Assembly (NCBI GenBank): GCA_002427545.1
Contig: DIRM01000046.1
Location: forward strand, 12,161-76,160
DNA: 64,000 nt
Direction of reading: 5' to 3'
DNA from: Mageeibacillus sp. UBA5436
GTDB taxonomy: Bacteria; Bacillota; Clostridia; Saccharofermentanales; DTU023
Positions within the stretch are counted from its first letter, which is position 1. Each line of letters starts with the position of its first letter. Shown here one piece after another: positions 18,599-26,248 of this stretch. Below the pieces are notes generated by a model. The model was not told the DNA's origin. It worked only from the letters and a program-made list of their open reading frames with translations, and ran no database searches. Both the position numbers and the translations under genes were made by a program.

Positions 18599-20071
18599 TC
18601 AAGCTTCATCTTTAATTTGATTTTTATTATAGGAATCTAATTCAACTATGATTTTTTGAATTCTTAGTATTGATTCTTCTTTTCCTAAGAGCAATAATAA
18701 TTCGATGGAACCTCCAGGCGTAACTTGACGTCCAGATAAAGCAATGCGAATCGGATTCATAATAGTACCTGTCTTTAATTCCAACTTTTTGCCTAAATCC
18801 ATCAATGCTGTGTGAATCGTATCATGATCAAATTCAAGTGATTGTATTTCATTGAGTACGGCTTCCAAAACTTTTTGAGCTATTTCTGGATTCAATTTAC
18901 TGCGTTTATGCCAATACATTTCTGGATTAAATGCATCTGGTGTTTTAACAAAATCAAGCATTTGGGGCAAATCGCTTTTTTTCGTTATTCTGGATTGCAA
19001 CATTTCAGCAATCAAATCTAAATCGTATTCTTTTCCTTCAAAAAATTTGTCAGCTTCATCTTTGATCCAGGCTTTAAAATCGTCAACAGATAACTTGCGA
19101 ATATATTGTTCATTATACCAATCAAGTTTATCATAATCGAAAACTGCTGGTGATTTACTTATTCCAGAAATTGAGAAAATTTCGATTAATTCATCTAAAC
19201 TGAAAATTTCTCTTTCATCTTTGCTTGGAGCCCAACCTAAAAAGGCAATATAATTGATGATGGCTTCAGTTAAATAACCTTGTTCAACTAGAGCTTCAAA
19301 AGTTGTTGCACCATGTCTTTTAGATAATTTAATGCCATCTTTACCTATGATTAAAGGTAAATGAATATATTTAGGAATTTCCCAACCCAATGCTTCATAG
19401 AGTAAATTGTATTTTGGTGTGGAGGATAAATATTCGGAACCTCTAATGACATGCGTAATATGCATTTCATGATCATCGATAACATTCGCAAAATTATAAG
19501 TTGGATAACCATCTGATTTGATTAAAATCTGATCTTCTAATTCTTTATTCTCTACTGAAATATCACCAAAAATTTCATCATGAAAAGTTGTTTTGCCATC
19601 TAAAGGCATCTTTTGACGAATAACATAAGGCTTGCCTAAATCAAGATTTTCTTTGATTTCAAAATCACTTAAATTACGACAATGACGATCATAGCCAGAA
19701 AATTCACTGTTTTCATGTAAAGAGCTTAAGCGTTCTTTTGAACAAAAACAATAATAAGCTTTATCTTCTTCAATCAATTGTTTAGCATATGGTAAATAAT
19801 GGTCAAGACGCTCACTTTGTATATATGGAGCATAAGGGCCGCCTACATTGGGTCCTTCATCAGCCAGCAAATTAACTTGTTCTAATGTTTGATATATTCT
19901 GTCTGTGGCACCTTCTACCAATCTTTCTTGATCAGTATCTTCAATACGTAAAACAAATTGCCCACCTTGGCTTTTAGCTACTAAAAATTCGTATAGGGCA
20001 GAACGAAGATTTCCAACATGCATAAAACCAGTTGGACTTGGCGCAAATCTGGTTCGAATAATTGTATTCAT
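18599..20071 (-). CDS. gltX: Glutamyl-tRNA synthetase
   Basis: The 490-residue class I enzyme attaches glutamate to tRNA-Glu. It shows FAPSPTGFMHVGNLRSALYE (HVGN at 18-21), RIEDTDQERLVEGA, and GIKLSKRHGATTFE as the KMSKS loop, followed by an all-helical anticodon domain. Length is standard. AGGAGG at 20077-20082 places the start. Because glnS follows, this GluRS may be discriminating and charge only tRNA-Glu, but sequence reading alone cannot settle that. Confidence 0.97.
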   Translation of the reverse strand: MNTIIRTRFAPSPTGFMHVGNLRSALYEFLVAKSQGGQFVLRIEDTDQERLVEGATDRIYQTLEQVNLLADEGPNVGGPYAPYIQSERLDHYLPYAKQLIEEDKAYYCFCSKERLSSLHENSEFSGYDRHCRNLSDFEIKENLDLGKPYVIRQKMPLDGKTTFHDEIFGDISVENKELEDQILIKSDGYPTYNFANVIDDHEMHITHVIRGSEYLSSTPKYNLLYEALGWEIPKYIHLPLIIGKDGIKLSKRHGATTFEALVEQGYLTEAIINYIAFLGWAPSKDEREIFSLDELIEIFSISGISKSPAVFDYDKLDWYNEQYIRKLSVDDFKAWIKDEADKFFEGKEYDLDLIAEMLQSRITKKSDLPQMLDFVKTPDAFNPEMYWHKRSKLNPEIAQKVLEAVLNEIQSLEFDHDTIHTALMDLGKKLELKTGTIMNPIRIALSGRQVTPGGSIELLLLLGKEESILRIQKIIVELDSYNKNQIKDEA

Positions 20072-20123
20072 CTATGCCTCCTGCATATTTATTAAATAAT
20101 TTACTATTTATCTTATCATAGAT

Positions 20124-20152
20124 AGTATAATATTGAATTAGCTTATTTTGAA
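20124..20152 (-). promoter_or_regulatory. Promoter of gltX-glnS
   Basis: On the minus strand TTCAAA (20147-20152) and TATACT (20124-20129) are separated by 17 bases. The start would lie about 45 bases before the gltX ATG. There is no room for a T-box leader. Confidence 0.6.
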
Positions 20153-20176
20153 ATTTTATTCATCTTTTTTAGATGA

Positions 20177-20205
20177 TTGCAGGTGGATATTAAAAAGGTT
20201 AAAAT
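20177..20205 (+). promoter_or_regulatory. Promoter of the M28-like lipoprotein gene, predicting a leaderless mRNA
   Basis: TTGCAG (20177-20182), 17 bases, then TAAAAT (20200-20205). The expected first base, seven bases on, is the A of the ATG at 20212. An AAAAAGG upstream is 13 bases from the ATG and would not be transcribed from this promoter. Confidence 0.45.
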
Positions 20206-20211
20206 AAGATT

Positions 20212-21531
20212 ATGAAAATGAAACAAAAAAATCTATTGATTATAGTAAATATTGTCCTCATATTTTGTTTTTTCCTAACTGCTTGTGATCAAGAAGTAGA
20301 TGATGATTCTAATTTACCTGCGAGATATGGCGAATTTGGTAGAAACATAGCTAATGAATTGGCAGAAAAATTTCCTGAAAGATTTCCTGGTTCAGATCAA
20401 GAAGAACAAGCTGCTAATTGGCTTGTCTCAGAATTGGAGGATTTAGGTTATGAACCACAAATACAGAACTTTTCTGCAATAGATTCAGATGGTAATGGCA
20501 TTGAATCACAAAATGTGATAGTTGAAATTGCAGGTATGGGATTTCACTTAGATGATGAAGATGAAAATTCCGAATCAACCATGACGCAATCAGACAATAC
20601 AGAGTCAAAGTCGATTGAACAAGATGTGAATAAAAATTACATTATCATTGGTGCACATTATGATACTCCAATTAAAACTAATGTGATTCAGGAATCAGGT
20701 GATGGAGATGGTATCCATAATAATGCGGCTGGTGTAGCGAGTTTAATAACTTTAGCCCAACAAATGAAAGATTTACCACCCGGCTATACAACCAAATTAA
20801 TTTTCTTTGGTGCAGGTGAAGCAAACTTTGCAGGCTCAATAGCTTATTTTGAGAATATGACAGAAGAAGAAAAAAGTTCCTTGGAAGTGATGTACAATGT
20901 TGATCGAATTTACGCTGGGGACAAAGTTTATGCTCATTCTGGTGTGAATTCGATAATAAGTGAATATGAAAAAGATTATGAAAAAAGACAAAAATTATAT
21001 GAAATGACAGATGTTTATTATAATAATCTTTTATTGACTAATAATGATTTTGCGCTTTATACAAATCAAAACATATTCTCAGTAGATTCTCCAGCAACAG
21101 GTGAATCAGCACTTTTTCGTGAATGGACAACCCATATAGGTGATCATACTGTATTTGATGAAGCAGACATTCCAATTGTCTTTATTGAATCATTTGAATA
21201 TGATGTCGATAGTTATGCTGAATTAGGTAAAGAAACAACGGACTCTTATTTTGCAAATGTAAATGGGATCATTGATTTTTCGAATTTGGATTCAAGTAAT
21301 TATCTGAATACTTATTTTGAAGCAGCTGAATTAGAAGAAACCGAAGAGGTGTTTGTCGATTCTTCTGAAAGTCAAGAAGATACAGAATCTGGAGTTACTC
21401 AAATTATTTCGCTTGAAAATTTGAAGCAAAATAAAAATATCGATCGTCTAGAAAGGCGCGTTAATAATGTCGCTTTTTTATTATTAGAATGTTCTCGTTA
21501 TGCTGGATCAGATTATGATTTAAATGATTAA
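20212..21531 (+). CDS. M28 peptidase-like lipoprotein with altered metal site
   Basis: The 439-residue protein has a signal peptide with lipobox LTAC, so it is predicted to be anchored on the outer face of the membrane. The M28 aminopeptidase fold is recognisable from YIIIGAHYDTP (His149, Asp151), IHNNAAGVASLITLA, FFGAGEANFAGSIAYF, MYNVDRI (Asp231) and GDHTVFDEADIP (His312). M28 enzymes bind two zinc ions with His, a bridging Asp, Glu, Asp and His. Here the bridging Asp is Asn170 and the second Glu of the usual EE pair is Ala204. The general-base Glu203 remains. The changes suggest lost or altered activity. A low-complexity acidic insert at about 115-140 and an acidic C-terminus are present. 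The substrate is unknown. Confidence 0.75.
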   Translation: MKMKQKNLLIIVNIVLIFCFFLTACDQEVDDDSNLPARYGEFGRNIANELAEKFPERFPGSDQEEQAANWLVSELEDLGYEPQIQNFSAIDSDGNGIESQNVIVEIAGMGFHLDDEDENSESTMTQSDNTESKSIEQDVNKNYIIIGAHYDTPIKTNVIQESGDGDGIHNNAAGVASLITLAQQMKDLPPGYTTKLIFFGAGEANFAGSIAYFENMTEEEKSSLEVMYNVDRIYAGDKVYAHSGVNSIISEYEKDYEKRQKLYEMTDVYYNNLLLTNNDFALYTNQNIFSVDSPATGESALFREWTTHIGDHTVFDEADIPIVFIESFEYDVDSYAELGKETTDSYFANVNGIIDFSNLDSSNYLNTYFEAAELEETEEVFVDSSESQEDTESGVTQIISLENLKQNKNIDRLERRVNNVAFLLLECSRYAGSDYDLND

Positions 21532-21595
21532 TTATCTTAATCATATTCGAATATCAGAATAAAATTTCATTTAAGAACATAGAAATGAGGTGACA

Positions 21596-22033
21596 ATGGC
21601 TTGGCTATATTGGCTTATTGCAATCATATTTTTTACTATTGCTGAAGCTTTAACGGTTAGTATGATTTCGGTTTGGTTTATCGTAGGCTCTTTAGTAGCA
21701 ATGTTTGTATCTTTATTTGGAGGTACGGTAACTTGGCAAATTATCTCTTTTATCGTTATTTCTACTATCGGTTTAATCATTTATTTGGTTTGGATTAAGC
21801 AAAGGTTGACCCGCAATGATAAAATTATAGAAAGAACTAATGCAGATCGAATTTTAGAACAAGAGGGTATTGTGATACAAACCATTAATCCAATTGAAAA
21901 TACAGGCTTGATCAAAGTTAAAGGTCAAACATGGAGTGCAAATTCTTATGAAGAACAAATTATCGAAAAAGATACGATCATAATAGTAAAAGAAATCAAA
22001 GGTGTGAGGGCAATTGTTATTCCCAAAAACTAA
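21596..22033 (+). CDS. NfeD-like membrane protein
   Basis: This 145-residue protein has two or three membrane helices in residues 1-65 and a C-terminal OB-fold typical of NfeD (GIVIQTINPIENTGLIKVKGQ, then WSANS and a run of strands). Short NfeD proteins pair with stomatin-like partners in membrane microdomains, and such a partner follows 20 bases downstream. The ATG at 21596 is preferred, with GAGGTGA just before it. The frame can also begin at the GTG at 21590, which lies inside that ribosome site. Confidence 0.85.
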   Translation: MAWLYWLIAIIFFTIAEALTVSMISVWFIVGSLVAMFVSLFGGTVTWQIISFIVISTIGLIIYLVWIKQRLTRNDKIIERTNADRILEQEGIVIQTINPIENTGLIKVKGQTWSANSYEEQIIEKDTIIIVKEIKGVRAIVIPKN

Positions 22034-22053
22034 TAACTAAAGGAGAATTTTTT

Positions 22054-23013
22054 ATGTTTAATCCATATATACTTCAATTAACCGTTTTATCTAGTGTAGC
22101 AATTATGATACCATTCGTTATTCTCATTTTTCTCATCTTATTATTGATTATTCGCAATGTCATTGTTGTACCGCAAGCCCATGTTTTTGTTTTAGAAAGA
22201 TTGGGTGGCTTTAAAGTTGCCTGGGGAACAGGCTTGCATTTAAAAGTTCCTTTTATTGATCGCATTTCTCGCAAAATTTCTTTGAAAGAAAAGGTTGCCG
22301 ATTTTGCACCTCAATTTGTTATCACAAAAGATAATGTAACCATGCAAATTGATACGGTTCTCTTCTATCAAATAGTTGATCCTGTACTTTATTCATACGG
22401 CATAGAAAATCCAATTAATGCAATTGACAATTTATCTGCAACGACATTACGTAATATTATTGGTGACTTGGAATTAGACGAAACCCTAACATCAAGAGAT
22501 ACCATAAACACGCAAATGCGTATCTTATTGGATGAGGCAACTGATCCTTGGGGCATCAAAGTAAACCGAGTTGAGCTCAAAAATATTATTCCACCCCAAG
22601 ATATTCAAAATGCGATGGAAAGACAGATGAAGGCAGAACGTGAAAAACGTGAAAGTATTTTGATTGCAGAAGGAAAAAAAGAATCTCAAATTCGTATAGC
22701 TGAAGGTGAGAAAGAAGCCGCTATTTTGAGAGCCGATGCTAAAAGAGAACAGGCCATTCGTGAAGCTGATGGTGAGGCACAAGCAATTTTAAAAATTCAA
22801 AAAGCAAAAGCAGATGGCTTAGCCATGATTAAAGCGGTTGCTGCTGATAAAAATGTTATTACTTTGAGAGGCCTAGAAGCGATGGAAAAAGTCGCGGATG
22901 GAAAAGCAACAAAAATAATTATACCAAGTGAGTTACAAAGCCTTGCTACAGCTGGTATTACTTTAAAAGAAATGTTTTCAGATACGCCAGATAATACAAA
23001 AAGTGAAAAATAG
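22054..23013 (+). CDS. Stomatin/prohibitin-family (SPFH) membrane protein
   Basis: The 319-residue protein has an N-terminal membrane segment (about 13-36) and a slipin-type SPFH domain starting VPQAHVFVLERLGGF. DNVTMQIDTVLFYQIVDP and VNRVELKNIIPPQDIQNAMERQMKAEREKR follow. After these comes a long charged coiled coil with EGEKEAAILRADAKREQAIREA spread over about 190-260. SPFH proteins form large rings at membranes and often need an NfeD partner, as encoded just upstream. AAAGGAG (22039-22045) sets the start. The role in this organism is not known; membrane organisation or proteolysis control is typical. Confidence 0.93.
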   Translation: MFNPYILQLTVLSSVAIMIPFVILIFLILLLIIRNVIVVPQAHVFVLERLGGFKVAWGTGLHLKVPFIDRISRKISLKEKVADFAPQFVITKDNVTMQIDTVLFYQIVDPVLYSYGIENPINAIDNLSATTLRNIIGDLELDETLTSRDTINTQMRILLDEATDPWGIKVNRVELKNIIPPQDIQNAMERQMKAEREKRESILIAEGKKESQIRIAEGEKEAAILRADAKREQAIREADGEAQAILKIQKAKADGLAMIKAVAADKNVITLRGLEAMEKVADGKATKIIIPSELQSLATAGITLKEMFSDTPDNTKSEK

Positions 23014-23051
23014 ATTGAGAATGAACAATTAAATAATTAGAAAGGAATCAA

Positions 23052-24245
23052 ATGTTAATAGGCGTAAAAATCAAAAACTTTGGCTTATTGCAAGAATTTT
23101 CATTAGGTCTTGATTTGCAAGATCTTCTTGGTCTTACAAATTTGAAAGAAAGGCGAAAATTACCTGCCTTAAATCCATTAAGTGTTTTTATTGGTAAGAA
23201 TGCTAGTGGTAAGTCTACTTTTTTTGAAGCCTTAAGGTTTTTATCTGAAGCAATATCTTTAAATGTTCATATTGCGAGCAATCAATCTAAACAAGGCAGT
23301 TATTCTGATTTAATTTTTAATTATCAACCTGAAGAATATGATTTAGAATTTGATCTTATTTATGAAAAAAAATTAGGAGAATGGCTAAATTATTATCTGA
23401 AAATATCATCAGATGAATTTTCACGCCCATATTTTGCCAAAGAAAAATTAACAAAATATGTTTTTAATAAAGCTCAAATGCATGAACAATTATTATTAGA
23501 AATAGAATCTAAAGAAGGAAAAATTTTACAAGTTGATAGTTTAAACAAACAATTCTTTAAGCCTATTCAATTAACTGAAAGAAAAGTTTCTGCCATCAAT
23601 ATTTTTGGAAGACAAAAAGAATATGAGGATATTGGATTTTTATATTATCAAATCTCCCATTTTTATTATGCAGATTATAAACAATTACCAAGAAAAGTGA
23701 GTAAAACTCAAAAAACTGGTGGACATAAACACTTAAATGCCAGTTATTCAAATGTCGAAAATGTAATTTACTATTTAAAAAAGCGAAAACCGAAAGAGTA
23801 TAAAGATTTACAAAAAAGACTTAATCAAAACTTACACAATCACAATAGTATTGATTTAAATCAATTAGATAAGCTAGACAATGAAGCGCAAATTAGATAT
23901 TTAATTTCTTATTTAATTTTGTCTGATGATAAACCTTTAATTGCTTTCGATAATCCAGATAATGGACTATATTATGAAATGAGTGATTCACTAGCTTTAG
24001 AATTTCGAGACTATACATTACGCAATGAAAATCCTCAAATTTTTATTGCAACTCATAATACAAATATGTTAGAAAATTTTTCTCCTTATGAAGTTTGGTC
24101 GTTTGATCGCATTCAAAATGAACAAGGCATTGATCAAATTAAAACACGATATTTAGGATTTAATTCAGTTATTACCGCCATGTATCAGGAGGGGATTGGA
24201 TTAGGCTCTTTATTATATAGTGGATATTTGGATAAAAATAAATAA
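23052..24245 (+). CDS. AAA ATPase of the OLD/AAA_21 type, Walker B Glu replaced
   Basis: The 397-residue protein begins with the ABC/SMC-like N-terminal strand MLIGVKIKNFGLLQEFSLGL. Walker A is GKNASGKST (48-56). The C-terminal half has IAFDNPDNGLYYE at the Walker B/D-loop position and IFIATHNTNMLENF (switch His). In active relatives Walker B reads DEP; here it is D300-N301-P, so hydrolysis may be slow or absent. ATPases of this type are the regulatory half of two-gene units with a TOPRIM or nuclease partner (OLD, PARIS, AbiL). A TOPRIM-like gene follows five bases later. AAAGGA just upstream supports the ATG. The function is unknown; anti-phage defence is an inference from the partner architecture. 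Confidence 0.78.
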   Translation: MLIGVKIKNFGLLQEFSLGLDLQDLLGLTNLKERRKLPALNPLSVFIGKNASGKSTFFEALRFLSEAISLNVHIASNQSKQGSYSDLIFNYQPEEYDLEFDLIYEKKLGEWLNYYLKISSDEFSRPYFAKEKLTKYVFNKAQMHEQLLLEIESKEGKILQVDSLNKQFFKPIQLTERKVSAINIFGRQKEYEDIGFLYYQISHFYYADYKQLPRKVSKTQKTGGHKHLNASYSNVENVIYYLKKRKPKEYKDLQKRLNQNLHNHNSIDLNQLDKLDNEAQIRYLISYLILSDDKPLIAFDNPDNGLYYEMSDSLALEFRDYTLRNENPQIFIATHNTNMLENFSPYEVWSFDRIQNEQGIDQIKTRYLGFNSVITAMYQEGIGLGSLLYSGYLDKNK

Positions 24246-24250
24246 TAATT

Positions 24251-24946
24251 ATGTTGCTTGAAGTTTTATGCGAAGACAAATCATCAGTTCCTGTTTTAAA
24301 TCATATTTTGCAAAAAATATTGCAAAATTATCAATTTGTTAATCAAATACATATTTATCCGCATCGTGGCAAGGGAAAATTACCTGATAATATTAAGGAA
24401 AAGCCAAAATCTTCCACGAGTTCTTTGCTTGATCTTTTACCTGCTAAAATTAGAGCCTATGATAAATCGTATAAAGATGAAGAAATCATTTTTATTGTTG
24501 TTTTAGATCTCGATGATCAAAATCTCAGTGAATTATATAAGAGCATTGAATATGTTTTTCGTAGTGAATCCCCTAATAAATATTTCGTTATTGGTATTTG
24601 TATTGAAGAGATGGAAGCCTGGCTATTGGGCGATAAAGAGGCCTTATTGAGTGCATATCCTAATGCTAATCAAAATGTGTTAAATCAATATCAACAGGAT
24701 GGTATAGGACATACATGGGAAATTTTGGCAGAAGTTATTTTAGACCAAAAGGCAGATAATTTAATAGAAGCAGGTTATCCAGCTGTAGGAATTTATAAAT
24801 ATCATTGGGCAGAAAAGATAGCTCCATATATGCAAATACATCATAATAAATCACCAAGCTTTCAAGACTTTGTCAAAAGAATGTGTCAAGTCTTAAATTG
24901 GGTAGAAGAGAAAAGGCAAAATGTTAAAATTGCAGAAAAATCCTAA
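24251..24946 (+). CDS. TOPRIM-like DUF4276-type protein, partner of the AAA ATPase
   Basis: The 231-residue protein has the order of motifs seen in DUF4276/OLD-type TOPRIM proteins. These are LLEVLCEDKSS (Glu8), a basic PHRGKGKLP loop (37-45), the metal-site strand IFIVVLDLDD (Asp86, Asp88, Asp89) and IEEMEAWLLGD (119-128, with Glu-x-x-Glu-Ala-Trp). The acidic residues suggest a metal-dependent nuclease or nucleotide-binding core. No Shine-Dalgarno precedes its ATG, so it is probably coupled to the ATPase five bases upstream. Its end overlaps hemW by 26 bases. The family label is from motif reading and the enzyme activity is unproven. No mobile element flanks the pair. Confidence 0.72.
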   Translation: MLLEVLCEDKSSVPVLNHILQKILQNYQFVNQIHIYPHRGKGKLPDNIKEKPKSSTSSLLDLLPAKIRAYDKSYKDEEIIFIVVLDLDDQNLSELYKSIEYVFRSESPNKYFVIGICIEEMEAWLLGDKEALLSAYPNANQNVLNQYQQDGIGHTWEILAEVILDQKADNLIEAGYPAVGIYKYHWAEKIAPYMQIHHNKSPSFQDFVKRMCQVLNWVEEKRQNVKIAEKS

Positions 24947-26090
24947 TATAGATGATCCCATTGAAAATTTATATATTCATGTACCTTTTTGTCATAAAAA
25001 ATGTGGTTATTGTGATTATTACTCTATTGTAAGTCAAACTGCAGATTATGAATCTTTTTTAGAGGCCATTAAAAAAGAATGGAAAATAACAAAGAATTAT
25101 CTTGAAAAAAATCATAATCCATTACGTCCACTTAAAACATTGTACTTTGGAGGCGGAACGCCTTCTGTTTTGTCTCCTCAAATCTTGACTCAACTGATTA
25201 ATTATTTTGAATCTGAGATTGGTTTTGCTTCAGATATTGAAATAACAATGGAAGTTAATCCAGAACCAATCGGTCAAGAGACAGTTTTAGCTGGGATAAA
25301 AACTGGAGTCAATCGAATTTCATTAGGTTTTCAGGCTAAACAAGATCATTTATTAAAAAAAATCGGTCGATTACATTCTTATCAAGATTTTTTGAGAATG
25401 TTAGATTTAATTAGAGAACAAGGTATCAAAAATATAAGTTGTGATTTAATGTTTGGTTTACCTGATCAAAATATAGAAGAAGCGCTAATAAGTGCTCAAA
25501 CGTTAATTGATTTGCAAATTCCTCATATCAGCTTTTATTCTTTAATTTTGGAAGAAAACACATTGTTTTATAAAAAATATGCCAAACATCCAGAATTATT
25601 ACCCAGTGAAGATTCAGAAAGAGAGATGTATCGTCAGCTCTTAAATATATTTGAATCTAATCAATATCAATATTATGAATTATCCAGTGTGGCCAAAGAC
25701 AATTACTTTTCTCGCCATAATTATAATTATTGGTCAACAAAACCTTATTTAGGTTTAGGCCCAGGTGCTCATTCATATTTTAATGGTATACGTAAAGGTA
25801 ACATACGTTCCATTAAAGATTGGGCATTAGATCCTTGGAAAAGTGCAGAAATAGAAGAAATTGATTTTGATTTAGCGATGCGTGAATACGCTATGTTAGC
25901 TTTTCGCCTAAATGAAGGATTTTCTGTGGAAAAATTTGAAAAGCGTTTCTTAATAAAAAATCCTTTTGAAAAAGAACTTAAAAACCTAATAGAACAGGGA
26001 CTAATTGTTAAAGATCAGCAATTTGAACAATATTATTTAAATCCCAAAGGTCTTGATTTTGCAAATCTTGTTTTCATGGAATTTCTCTAA
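24921..26090 (+). CDS. hemW: HemW-type radical SAM heme chaperone
   Basis: This 389-residue protein resembles oxygen-independent coproporphyrinogen oxidase but belongs to the HemW group. The N-terminal YIHVPFCHKKCGYCDYYS has the 4Fe-4S motif CxxxCxxC. TLYFGGGTPSVL, SLGFQAKQDHLLKKIGR and NISCDLMFGLPDQ follow, with a C-terminal HemN-like wing (YLGLGPGAHSYF). HemW inserts heme into respiratory proteins. It usually lies next to hrcA or lepA in Firmicutes, as here, where hrcA follows. The only plausible start, ATG at 24921 with AAAAGG upstream, overlaps the TOPRIM gene by 26 bases. Confidence 0.9.
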   Translation: MLKLQKNPNIDDPIENLYIHVPFCHKKCGYCDYYSIVSQTADYESFLEAIKKEWKITKNYLEKNHNPLRPLKTLYFGGGTPSVLSPQILTQLINYFESEIGFASDIEITMEVNPEPIGQETVLAGIKTGVNRISLGFQAKQDHLLKKIGRLHSYQDFLRMLDLIREQGIKNISCDLMFGLPDQNIEEALISAQTLIDLQIPHISFYSLILEENTLFYKKYAKHPELLPSEDSEREMYRQLLNIFESNQYQYYELSSVAKDNYFSRHNYNYWSTKPYLGLGPGAHSYFNGIRKGNIRSIKDWALDPWKSAEIEEIDFDLAMREYAMLAFRLNEGFSVEKFEKRFLIKNPFEKELKNLIEQGLIVKDQQFEQYYLNPKGLDFANLVFMEFL

Positions 26091-26177
26091 TGTTTTTATA
26101 AATTCAAAATTTCTATCTTTGAAATTATATGCTTGCATATCGTTCACATTTTGTCATAATTTTTCGTTTTCATTTGG

Positions 26178-26206
26178 TTGACAGTCAATGACGTGAATGC
26201 TAAAGT
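26178..26206 (+). promoter_or_regulatory. Promoter of the hrcA heat-shock operon
   Basis: TTGACA (26178-26183), 17 bases, then TAAAGT (26201-26206) preceded by TGC, an extended -10. Transcription would begin at the left arm of CIRCE, so bound HrcA would block it. Confidence 0.75.
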
Positions 26207-26210
26207 TGTT

Positions 26211-26237
26211 TTAGCACTCGGAATGATTGAGTGCTAA
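26211..26237. promoter_or_regulatory. CIRCE operator of hrcA-grpE-dnaK-dnaJ
   Basis: TTAGCACTC, nine bases, GAGTGCTAA: an exact match to the CIRCE consensus bound by HrcA. The right arm overlaps the first bases of the hrcA ribosome site AAAGGAG (26236-26242). Confidence 0.98.
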
Positions 26238-26248
26238 AGGAGAAAAGA

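Noticed and set aside
23052..24946. The AAA-TOPRIM pair as part of a mobile island.
   Set aside because: There is no integrase, insertion sequence, direct repeat or tRNA boundary, and the genes overlap or abut their neighbours.
26231..26248. GTG start for hrcA at 26231.
   Set aside because: It is inside CIRCE and upstream of the AAAGGAG that serves the TTG at 26249.
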